Shown: piece by piece, positions 33,691-44,800 of the stretch
Layout of the letters: the number at the start of each line of letters is the position of its first letter
Position numbering within the stretch: the stretch's first letter is position 1
Assembly: GCA_038025085.1 (NCBI GenBank)
Contig: CM076143.1
Coordinates: 15,423,501-15,487,500, forward strand
Origin: Tetragonia tetragonoides
Lineage: Eukaryota > Streptophyta > Magnoliopsida > Caryophyllales > Aizoaceae
Reading direction: 5' to 3'
DNA length: 64,000 bases
Position numbers and translations under genes: made by a program
The notes under the pieces: model-generated
Database searches by the model: none
Told to the model about the DNA's origin: nothing
What the model saw: the letters and a program-made list of their open reading frames with translations, nothing else

Positions 33691-35985
33691 TGGAGCGGTT
33701 ACTTGAGAAGATGGGTTTTGATAGAAGTTGTATTGATTTGATCTTGCGATGCATTTCTTCTGTTCATTACTCTTTTTTTGTGAATGGGCAGCCAAGGGGC
33801 AATGTTGTTCTAGCTCGAGATTTATGACAGAGATATCCCATCTCCCCATACCTTTTTAAGCTTGTGACAGAGGCTTTTTCTGGCCTTTTACGGAAGGAAG
33901 TTGAACACAAGGCTATCCACGGAGTTCGGGCTAGCTGTACTGGGCCCCAAGTTTCTCACATGTTTTTTGCAGAGGAAGTTTACTCTTCACCAGGGCAAAC
34001 CGACGGGAATGTCAAGCAATTGCCGATATACTAGGCAAATACAAGAGGGCTTCCGGGCAAAAAGTTAATTTTTAGAAGTCGGAGGTGTCTTTTAGCAAGG
34101 GTGTCACTGTGAGCACAAAGGAGGACTTGAGACAAATACTGCATATGCGGGTGGTTGACAAACACGAGAAATATCTTGGTCTACCAACACTCATTGGGCG
34201 ATCCAAAAGGGCCATTTTTGCAACTGTCAAGGAGAGAGTATGGAAAAAATTACAAGGTTGGAAGGAAAAAGAAAAACTCTTCTCAACCGCAGGGAAGGAA
34301 GTCTTTTTGAAATCTGTCATCCAATCTATTCCCACATTTGTCATGGGGATTTTCAAACTCCCGGTAACACTGGTGCACGAGATTCATTCGCTTATAGCAA
34401 AATTCTGGTGGGGGAAACTAGGTGACTCGAGACGTATCCATTGGAAGTCTTGGGATTCTTTATGCAAGCCGAAGAGTGTTGGTGGCATGGGTTTTCGCGA
34501 TCGTGCTGTGTTCAACGATGCACTACTAGCCAAGCAGGTATGGTGTCTTTTACATGGAGAGAATACCCTGTGTGGTCGACTCTTCAAGGCTAAGTACTAC
34601 CCGAGAACGAGTGTTTTTGACTCGCAGTTGGGACCGTGTCCTAGTCACATATGGCAGAGTGTGTGGAGCTCAAAATCTCTTATTTTGGAAGGGCTTGTTT
34701 GTTGAGTGGGTAATGTCTAAGACATCAACATTTGGCATGGTCCATAGCTAGCGGATGAAGAAGGGCGTTTTGCTTTCATCCCCGACTCCGAATACCAGTG
34801 AGATTAGTAGAGTGGCGGAGCTGATCGACTATGACACTGGGTGCTGGAGACTTAATATCCTTGAAGCTTTGTTTAATGAATAAGAGAGAGATATAATTCT
34901 CGCGGTTCCGATTAGCGAGAGACTCTCCAAGGACGTGTTGCGGTGGGCCTTCTCAAGAGATGGATACTATACTGTTCGTACGAGCTATTTACTTGGAAAA
35001 CGGATAAATTTTGATGAGTTTAAAGTTTGTTGGCCTGTTACTTGGGAGGTAATTTACCACCTAACGTAAAAATGTTCCTTTGGAGAGAAAGCATGAAAAT
35101 ACTTCCTACTAGAGCACTTCTCAACTATAGACATTTGCTAGATACAGACATTTGTCCTTTGTGTGAACGGGAGCCCAAAACCACCTTACATGCGCTATGT
35201 TCGTTCCTGTGCACAAATTAAAAACGTGTGGGATGGCAGCCCCTGTTCTGCTGCAGTTTCATTAACAGAGGTGACGTCCTTTGGTGATTTAGTGGCTAAA
35301 TAGAAGGAGGAGTTGTCAGGGGAACATTTCATACTAGCTTGCATTATTGCTTGGGGTGTATGGTTTGCTTGTAATCAACAAGGTTTTGAGGGCAAGAGTA
35401 CACCAACGGGTGTGATTTTGTCAAGAGCTCTCCGTCTAGAGATTGCAATGGAAAATCTCGAGCTTAAGAGGCGATTGTGTCCACATAGGGCATTCATTGT
35501 AAGTGGAAAAATGTGGATACCACCGAGTGCTGGGTGGGTTAAAATCAATGTTGATGCTCATGTGATGGATGATAGGTGGATAGCAATGGCTGTGGTGGTA
35601 AGGGACGACAGCGGGGACGTTCTTTTTGCGGTAGTACGAAGAACCAAGGCGTGTTGGTCACCTCTCATTGCGGAAGCCCGAACATGTGAGTATGGAATGC
35701 AAATTGCACGAAGAATGGGTGTCTCAAGTGCAGTTTTATCTGGGGCTTATATCTCGTTTGCTGAAGAGCACGAATGGTCTCGAAGAAGTAGATGTCATTG
35801 TTAGTGATGTGCTTTCTAATGTTTCGTTTTTCAATACTGTTAGTTTTTGTCATGTTAGAAGGGATGGAAACTTCGTGGCCCATCACCTCGCAAGAGTCGT
35901 TATTTGTGGAGTAGATCAAGTTTGGAGTGGTTGTATGCCCGGGGACATCTACTCGTACGTCCTTATGGACAAATTATCAATATAA
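33691..35985 (+). mobile_element. degenerate LINE, RT to RNase H (plus strand)
   Basis: 5'-truncated LINE on the plus strand. It starts inside the RT palm ('CISSVHYSFFVNGQPRGNVV', with the 'RQGDPlSPy' block decayed). The thumb and connection frame follows (34085-34705) with 'KYLGLPTLIGRSKRAIF', 'IHWKSWDSLCKPKSVGGMGF' and 'LLAKQVWCLL'. The zinc-binding region is at 35027-35221 ('ICPLCEREPKTTLHALC'). RNase H is at 35313-35985 ('VKINVDAHVMDDRWIAMAVV', then 'FCHVRRDGNFVAHHLARVV'). The catalytic 'FADD' has decayed to an 'FAEE'-like sequence. Stops and frameshifts are frequent, and no clear poly-A tail was identified. Confidence 0.82.
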
Positions 35986-35989
35986 TGCT

Positions 35990-36537
35990 CTATTTCCCCT
36001 CAAAATTCTTTTTTAAAGCATAATTACTTTTCAAAATTGACTACATGCCACGATAAATTATAATTATTTTTGGACATAAGTCAAGAGGGCGACCTGGCCT
36101 CTTTCTATCCTAGCCTTAGTGCAATAAAGTGGTCATTCTTAACAAAGATCCTAGGACAAAAACTAAGCCTAACACAATGGGCATTATTATTAACAAACTC
36201 TCTAGGACATATAAACTCCATATGAACACATTCAAATTAAACTAGTTTCTTATTTTTAAACTGTATGCGTAACATTAATTATTTGCGTCCCATAATGCAC
36301 AAGCTTAATTTTTTTATCCACATTACACGAGAAAGCTACTCGGTAATAGATAAAGCATTATCCGTTTATACCTATGTAGATTAAATCAATGTAAAATTAG
36401 AAGACGTTGCATGATGTATTAATATTATTCTATGTAGCAAGTTTGTACTTATGTCACGGGTGCTAAGTGTTATTGCTACACAAAATGGATTTATTCTAAA
36501 TAGTTTATTTTATCGTTTAAAAAATTGATCACATGAG
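35990..36537. other. non-coding
   Basis: AT-rich DNA between LINE debris and the solo LTR. Nothing recognised. Confidence 0.5.
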
Positions 36538-36542
36538 CATAT

Positions 36543-37975
36543 TGATAGGCCCGCAAGTGCACGGGTATATCGTCGTAGTAAAATATCGTATCCACAGAGA
36601 GCTTTCGATTCCAAGTACTAAGATTTCTTAAATCTAACAAGCTAAGCAATTAAAAGCGGATTTTTGGTGAATCTTGCAAAGAACTAAATCGCTAACAATG
36701 ACGAGAAAATAGCAAGATTAAAGAACCAAGGGTTGATTTCACTCAATTAAACTACTTGATGCGGATAAATAAACTTCAACTAGCATGTCATGTCGAATGT
36801 TGCAAGGACGGACAAAGAACCTAAAACCTTCTCTCAAAGAATCAACGGCGAAACTCAATATAAAACTCGACTACCTATTCTCATGGAGTCAAGCAAATAT
36901 CAAGAACACGAAGAACATAATTCTATCCAAAAAGCTCCAAGTAATTCTAACCTACTCTCGTGGTTAGGCAAACTTGATGAAAGATTGAGTTTGGGCGATC
37001 AAGATTCTTCTCTAGAATTTAAATTAATCACCAAGGATAAACAATAAGCAAACAATCAATCATTGTGCAACACTCTAACGACATGCTAGTTTCCAATTAT
37101 CTAATTAAACATCAAGCAATTCATCAACCCTAGATTAAGAGGAATTAGCTATTCATACCATTCAAGAACAATAAGCAAACAAAGAAAACTAAATTAAACA
37201 AGAATGAACAACAATTCAAGAACAATCATAAACTAAAGTGAAATTAATCTAAAAGAAATAGAGAGATGGGAAGAGAAAGTAGGGATAAGAAATACCCAAA
37301 AGTGCTTCAATTGATAATACCCAAGAACTTGAACAAAGCTTGAAAAGAACAATAACAATCTTCAAATTGCAATAATAAACTAGAGTTTGATTCTAATCTA
37401 AAAAAGCAAAAAAGTTTGAGAGAGAATATGGGGTGCTAAGAGATGATGAAAGAGATGAGTTCTCTCTCCTTTTATAACCCCCAAAATGTCTCTAGTCGGA
37501 TCCAAGTGAAAAGCCAAAGGAATGGCAAAGGTCACGAGTTGAAATCTCGATTCCCGGCAGGTTGCATGGTCGTGCGGAAAATATGAAGGAAAGTTGCATG
37601 GTCGTGCAACCCTTCTTGAGCTCACTGACTTACTTCCATGGTCATGCAAGGTTTAGCCTTCAAACTCGCATGGTCGTGCAAGTGAAATTTTGCCTAGAAC
37701 TCCGTTTTTGCACTTCTTTTCTTGCTTGGCTTTCTCTAAAGCATTTTCCTTGACTTCTTCTTTGACGATTGCGACTCCAAATCATCTCCAAAGTCTCTAC
37801 CAAGCCTCGGGGTCTCAAAATTTCCTAAAAACACATCAAAACACAAACATACCCCAAGTAGTCATCTTTATCACAATAATTATAAAATCTCACAAAGAAA
37901 TGATATAATTACCATGAAACCAATCAAATGAGTGCGTTTATCGCATGGAAAATAGCTCTAGTTACGCACTCATCA
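36543..37975 (-). mobile_element. solo LTR (Ty3/gypsy-like), 1433 bp
   Basis: The segment begins TGATAGG and ends ACTCATCA, so both strands have TG...CA ends. It is flanked by a perfect 5-bp duplication 'catat' (36538-36542 and 37976-37980). No internal retrotransposon sequence follows, so it is a solo LTR left by recombination. Orientation is taken as minus. In that sense it starts TGATGAGTGCGTAA and ends with a GTGGATACGATA-type block, resembling the LTR of the gag-protease element at 53-57.7 kb. An internal motif close to 'gcatggtcgtgcaa' is repeated four times at 37563-37682. Confidence 0.88.
37563..37682. repeat. four copies of 'catggtcgtgc' inside the solo LTR
   Basis: Copies read 'gcatggtcgtgcgg', 'gcatggtcgtgcaa', 'ccatggtcatgcaa' and 'gcatggtcgtgcaa', spaced irregularly by about 25-60 bp. 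The core is near-palindromic (gcatggtcgtgc). Function unknown. Confidence 0.8.
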
Positions 37976-38186
37976 CATATAATGTAATGGTATGGGTGGA
38001 TCTACTAACTCAACTTGGCTTACATTCATTAAATTGGGAGAGAGGAAAGTTCATTGATGGTATAAAAGTTCCATTTTTATTTAAATCTTTTTTGGAGGGT
38101 TGGAGTTGTTATTTCTTATGATCACGTGAGCATATAAACATATGATTGATCTATCCACTATGGAAGCTCATTTGCCTGGATTGCCA

Positions 38187-38196
38187 CTATAAAATA
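38187..38196 (+). promoter_or_regulatory. TATA box of the Cys-rich gene (copy B)
   Basis: 'ctataaaata' lies about 60 bases before the start codon, which places transcription start near 38220 and gives a leader of about 35 bases. The solo LTR ends only about 210 bp further upstream. Confidence 0.65.
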
Positions 38197-38255
38197 GGAT
38201 GACAATAGGAGAGTTACCATCCATAGGGAATTAAGCTCAAAGGCTAATTGCAAAC

Positions 38256-38829
38256 ATGTATAACTTGAAGCTGTTTCTCCTAGCCATCCTCTTTGCGACT
38301 GTATCAGCAGGTACATACATAGTTTTATTTTATATTTTTTGTTACTTTAGTTTTTGGTCATTGGAATGCGCGTGGATCCATATATAGTGCTTTTTGTTTG
38401 TATGATTATTGAGAATGTACGTACTCAAAGTCCTGCCAAACTTTCAAGTTTCAATCATAAATTTAAACCCCATTAACTGTAGCAGATATTAATAATCGAA
38501 GTCTTGTGACATTTACGAACAATATGAATGATTCAATAAGCTAAGGTACTCATTTAAATTGTAAGTAGATATTCCAATTAACTTTATTTCTAGCGGAATA
38601 GGTTTTGTGACTCCGAGCGCTTAAATAGGATAAATCTATTTACTTGTTGCATTTTTAAGTTCTTAATAATTTTGTGTGATGTTTTTATGAAATTATTGCC
38701 ATTTTGGTAGACTTGCTCACTCAATAAGCGATGCATGGTTATTTGAAATTTAAATTTTCATTGTCTTTCGGTTTAAGATAAGCTCTGTAAAAAAAGATAC
38801 ACACTCATTAATTCTCCTTTTTGATATGG

Positions 38830-38879
<50 letters not shown>

Positions 38880-41800
38880 CTAGCTTTCAGTACGCACAGT
38901 GCGAACTGAAATTCTAAGCCGTTTATTTTGCAATCAATGCCTGCGATTTTTTCACTCAATATCCTTTAAATTTAAACCCACGCGCGCCTAGGCTCTCGTT
39001 TAATGACTGATGCCTGATTTGATTGCTAGAGAATTCAAAGAGTGAGGAGAGAGAATTGATTGGGCCCATAGGAAAAGATAGGAATGACGCATGGGATTGA
39101 ATCAGACTTCACAGAGAAAGGAAATAGGGAAAAGAATGGGTCCCATCCCCCCAACTTTCTACTGAAACAAAATCTAACTCGTGAAGTCGTCAGTCTTTTT
39201 ATCCGACGACCACACGGATCACTATCAATTAGGAAAATGAATGTGATACAATTGGGTGTATCATACATCCATTTTTATTAATGTGGTGGCAATTTCTTAT
39301 TGGTTGGGAACAAAGCTATTAAAAAATAAAAGTAAAATATTTTAACTCTATTTTCATTTGAATTTCAAACAATTTTGGTTCAAAATTCAAACTCTAACAT
39401 ATTATTTGGGGGGCAACACCAAATTACTAATGTTTATGTTTTTGGAGAAATTAGAACACAAGAATTAGAAGGGTTGGGAAAATTAATAGCATTTCAGGTT
39501 GAACAACTTCGGCGACCACCGAAGAACTCCGGCGTCCTCCAAAAAACTCTGGCGTCCTCCAAAAACCTTCGGCGTCCTCTGAAGTACTCCGGCGACCTCC
39601 AAAATACTCCTGCACAGTGTTTCTAACCTATAAAGAACTCCGGCGAAGTGTTTCTAAATCCAAACAATATTAGGGTCGGGGAAACTATTTTGGAATCCGG
39701 CGGCGGGCCGAAATGGGCAAAATTAATTAAGATTTCGGCGATCTAGTAGAAAACGTCGGGTCACCTTCCCAAATTACTCCGACGACCTAGTTGAAGCACG
39801 ACGGGGAAAAGCTTGAACAACTCCGGCGACGTGGAGACGCAGGTCAGTGTGTTGATTAGTTCCCAATAAAACCCATTTGTTTTAGGTTTTTCAGAAATTG
39901 TCGTTATTTTCAAGGTGAGTCATTTGACATGTTTTTTTTTTCATGTTTTCCCGTTAATTTTTTAGTAACAAACAGAGTTTTTTTTTGAAGAGAGAGAAAG
40001 CATGATTTTTTTTCCCGTTAATTTTTTAGTAACAAACAGAGTTTTTTTTTCTAGTAACAAAGTGAGTGAAATATTGTTGATGTTGTGATAAGATAATTGG
40101 CATTGTAGCATATAATTTCCTAGTAAAAAGACGTATATATGAATGACTGCTGAAGTGACTTAATTTATTAGTAACAACCTGTTATTGATTTGTATCAATT
40201 TAAAAATGATCCTATTTGTAAGTAGTAAATTTGGTTTGGAGCTCATTCATTAGTTACTAATACATATAGTGTTTGTTACTAATAAATCAAGTCGATAGTG
40301 TAAGATGTTAGAAACAGTTGTCTTAGATTAACTACTAGTAAAACCATAGTCATACACGTAAGCTTTGTTCGACAATTTTATAAGACGCGTTTGATTAACA
40401 CTCCATCAAAATTTGCAAAACTTTGAAGACAACATCGTCGATGCTCGCCTCAAACTTGCATCCTTTCTCATTTTGAATGCTGGAAACGAACGCAGACGCT
40501 GTGTTCTCAAGAAAATCATTAGTGCTTCCAACAATGCTTAATAAACAATGACTTTGGAATTGGGTTTCAATTTTGTTTATTTTGGCTTCATCATGTGAGG
40601 TGGTTCTGTTGATGAACACTTGTATTTGCGTACTATTGCAATTTCTTAGTAGCTGACTTATTAAATGGGTTGTCATACAAGCATACTTGGAATTGGTTAG
40701 TTCAGAAACATGATTTGTTACTGATTTATTTTCTAACCAGGTGGCTTACTTATAAAATGAAATTGTCACTGATTTATTTTTCAGCTTAGTTGTTACTGAT
40801 TTATTTTGTCATGAGGTGTGTTGAAAGGTTTATTGCCAAGTTCTTAAAGAGTTATTTTGTCATCAAGTTTGATAGAACTTCACAAACATATTTTGGTTAA
40901 AGACAGGTAAATGTCTTGCATTGCTGATTCACAACGTAAATGATAACACAAATTTTAAAAGAAACCATTTCTGCTGGTACTATATTCAAGTTTAAATCTT
41001 TTACCGATCCATAATTTCTTTCAATGTCAATAAATACGGATGTTCATTTTGGGAGACTATTTTCAATAAAACATGAAAAAGACATACTAGAGATATGTAT
41101 TAGTAATTATAATAAGGGATTAAAACCAAATTCAAAAGTAATTTACACGTCTCCGGCTCATTTCGAAGGTCGTTTGGTCGAAAATCGCCTAACAACTCTC
41201 AAAGGTAGTACGTCCCATTGGGAGACTATTTTCAATAAAACATGAAAAAGACAATCTATAGACATGTATTAGTAATTATAATAAGGGATTAAAGCCAAAA
41301 TCAAAAGTGATTTAGACGTCTCCGGCTCATTTCGAAGGCCGTTTGGTCGAAAACCGCCTAACGACTCTCAAAGGTCGTACGTCCCTTTGGGAGACTATTT
41401 TCAATAAAACATGAAAAATACAGTCTAGAGATATGTATCAGTAATTATAATAAGGTATTAAAACCAAAATCAAAAGTGATTTAGACGTCTCCGGCTCAAT
41501 TTGAAGGTCATTTGATCGAAAACCGCCTAACGACACTCAAAGGTCGTACGTCCCTTTCAGAGACTATTTTCAATAAAAATGGAAAATAAATACTAGAAAT
41601 ATGCATTAGTAATTGTAATAATGGATTAAAACCAAAATCAAAAATGATTTAGACGTCTCCGACTCATTTCGAAGGCCGTTTGGTCGAAAACTACCTAACG
41701 ACTCTCAAAGGTCGTAAGTCCCTTTGGGATACTATTTCCAATAAAACATGAAAAAGAAAATCTATAGATATGTATTAGTAAATAAGAAGGGAATAAAACC

Positions 41801-44800
41801 AAAATCAAAAGTGATATAGACGTCTCCGACTCATTTGGAAGGTCGTTTGGTCCAAAACCGTCTAACGACTCTCAAAGGTCGTATGTCCCTTTGGGAGACT
41901 ATTTTCAAAAAAAAAAAACATGAAAAATACATACTAGAAATATGTATTAGTAATTATAATACGGGATTAAAACCAAAATCAAAAGTGATTTAGACGTCTC
42001 CAGCTCATTTCGAAGGTCGTTTGGTCAAAAATCGCCTAACGACTCTCAGAGGTTGTACGTCCCTTTGGGAGACTATTTTTAATAAAACATGAAAAACACA
42101 TACTATATATATGTATTACTAATTATAATAAGGGATTAAAACCAAAATCAAAAGTGATTTAGGCATCTCCGACTCATTTGGAAGGCCGTTTGGTCAAAAA
42201 CCGCCTGACGACTCTCAAAGGTCGTAAGTTCTTTTGGGAGACTATTTTCAATAAATCATGAAAAAAATACTAGATATATGTATTAGTAATTATAATAAGG
42301 GATTAAAACCATAATCAAAAGTGATTTAGACGTCTCCGGCTCATTTTGAAGGTCGTTTGGTCGAAAATCGCCTAACGACTCTCAAAGGTCGTACGTCCCT
42401 TTGGGATATTATTTTTGAATTTGGTTTTAATCCCTTATTGTAATTATTAATACATATCTCTAGTATGTTTTTTTTTCATGTTTTATTGAAAATAATCTCC
42501 CAAAGGGACGTACCTTGAGAGTCGCTAGGCGATTTTCGACCAAACGCCCTTCGAAATGAGCCGGAGACGTCTAAATCACTTTTGATTTGGGTTTTGATTA
42601 TTTATTGTAATTACTAATACATATCTCTATTATGTGTTTTTCATGATTTATAGAAAATAGTCTCCCAAAGGGACGTACCTTGAGAGTCGTTAGGCTGTTT
42701 TCGGCTAAACGACCTTCAAAATGAGCCGGAGACATTTAAATCACTTTTTAATTTTGTTTTAATACCTTATTTTAATTACTCATATCTCTATATTTGATTT
42801 TTCATGTTTTATTGAAAATAGGCTCCCAAAGAAACGTACGACCTTTGAGAGTCGTTAGGCAATTTTTGATGAAACGACCTTTAAATTGAGTCAGAGACGT
42901 CTATATCACTTTTGATTTTGTTTTAATCCCTTATTATAATTACTAATACATAGCTATAGATTTTCTTTTTCATGTTTTATTTAAAATAGTCTCCCAAAAG
43001 TACGTACGACCTTTAAGAGTCGTTAGGCGGTTTTCGACCAAACGGCCTTCAAAATGAGCTGGAGACGTCTAAATCACTTTTGATTTTGGTTTTAATCCCT
43101 TATTGTAATTACTAATACCTATTCAAGTATGTCCTTTTTCATTTTCATTGAAAATAGTCTCTCGAAGGAACGTACAACCTTTGAGAGTTGTTAGGTGAAT
43201 TTCTAACAAACGACTTTCAAATTGAGCCGGAGACGTCTAAATCATTTATAATTTTGGTTTTAATCCCTTATTAAAATTAAAAATACATATCTATATATTG
43301 TCTTTTTTATGTTTTATGGAAAATAGTCTCCCAAAGGAACGTATGACCTTTGAGAGTCGTTAGGCTGTTTTTGACCAAACGGTCTTCAAAATGAGCAAGA
43401 GATGTCTAAATCACTTTTGATTTAGGTTTTAATCCCTTTTTGTAATTACTAATACATATCTCTAGTATGTGTTTTTCATGTTTTATTGAAAATAGTGTCC
43501 CAAAGGGACGTACGACCTTTGAGAGTCGTTATACTGTTTTCGACCAAACAAGATTCGAAGTAAGCCGGAGACGTCTACATCAATTTTGTTTTTGGTTTTA
43601 ATCCCTTATTGAAATTAATAATACATATATCTAATATATGTTTTTCATGTTTTATTGAAAATAGTCTACAAAAGGGACGTACGACCTTTGAGAGTCCTTA
43701 GGCTGTTTTCGACCAAACGACATTCGAAATGAGTCGGAGACTTCTAAATTACTGTTTATTTTGGTTTTAATCCCTTATTATAATTACTAATACATATCTA
43801 TAGATTTTATTTTTCATGTTTTATTGAAAATAGTATCCCAAAGTGAACTTACGACCTTTGGAGAGTCGTTAGGCGATTTTCGACCAAACGACCATCGAAA
43901 TGAGCCGGATACGTTTAAATCACTTTTGAATTTGGTTTTAATCCCTTATTATAGTTACTAATACATATATCTAGTATGTGTTTTTCATGTTTTTTTGAAA
44001 ATAGTCTCCCATAGAGACGTACGATCTTTGAGAGCCGTTAGGCGGTTTTCGACCAGACGACCTTCGAAATGAGTTAGAGACGAATAAATCACTTTTGATT
44101 TTGGTTTCAATCCTGTATTATAGTTACTAATACATATTTATAGTATGTCTTTTTCATGTTTTATTGAAAATAGTCTCCCAAAGGGACGTACGACCTTTGA
44201 GAGTCGTTAGGCGGTTTTCGACCAAACGACTTTCGAAATGAGCCGGAGACGTCTAAATCACTTTTGATTTGGTTTTAATCCATTATTATAATTACTAATA
44301 AATTTCTCTAGATTTCCTTTTTCATGTTTTATCAAAAATAGTCTCCCAAAGGGACGTACGACCTTTGAGAATCGTTAGGCGGTTTTCGACCAAACGACCT
44401 TCTAAATGAGCCGGAGACGTCTAAATCACTTTTGATTTTGGTTTTAATCCCTTATTGTAATTACTAATACATATATATAGCATGTGTTTTTTATGTTTTA
44501 TTGAAAATAGTTTCCCAAAGGGACGTACGGCCTTTGAGAGTCGTTAGGTGGTTTTCGACCAAACGGTCTTCGAAAAGAGCCGGAGATGTCTAAATCACTT
44601 TTGATTTTTTTTAATCCCTTATTATAATTACTAATACATATCTCTAGTATGTATTTTTCATGTTTTATTGAAAATAGTCTCCCAAAGGACGTACGACCTT
44701 ACAGAGTCGTTAGGCTGTTTTCGACTAAACGGTCTTCAAAATGAGTCAGAGATGTCTAAATCACTTTTGATTTTGGTTTTAATCCTTATTGTAATTAGTA

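Larger units (their letters stand above)
39985..42412. repeat. left arm of the giant inverted repeat
   Basis: The left arm begins with 'gaagagagagaaagcatgat' and includes a ~700-bp unique portion (about 40350-41050), then satellite units to 42412. Each part has an inverted counterpart in the right arm (42413-47625). The 5' end shows a local duplication of the 'cccgttaattttttagtaac' block (about 39950 and 40015). Between 40225 and 40350 it has sequence not found in the right arm. Confidence 0.88.
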
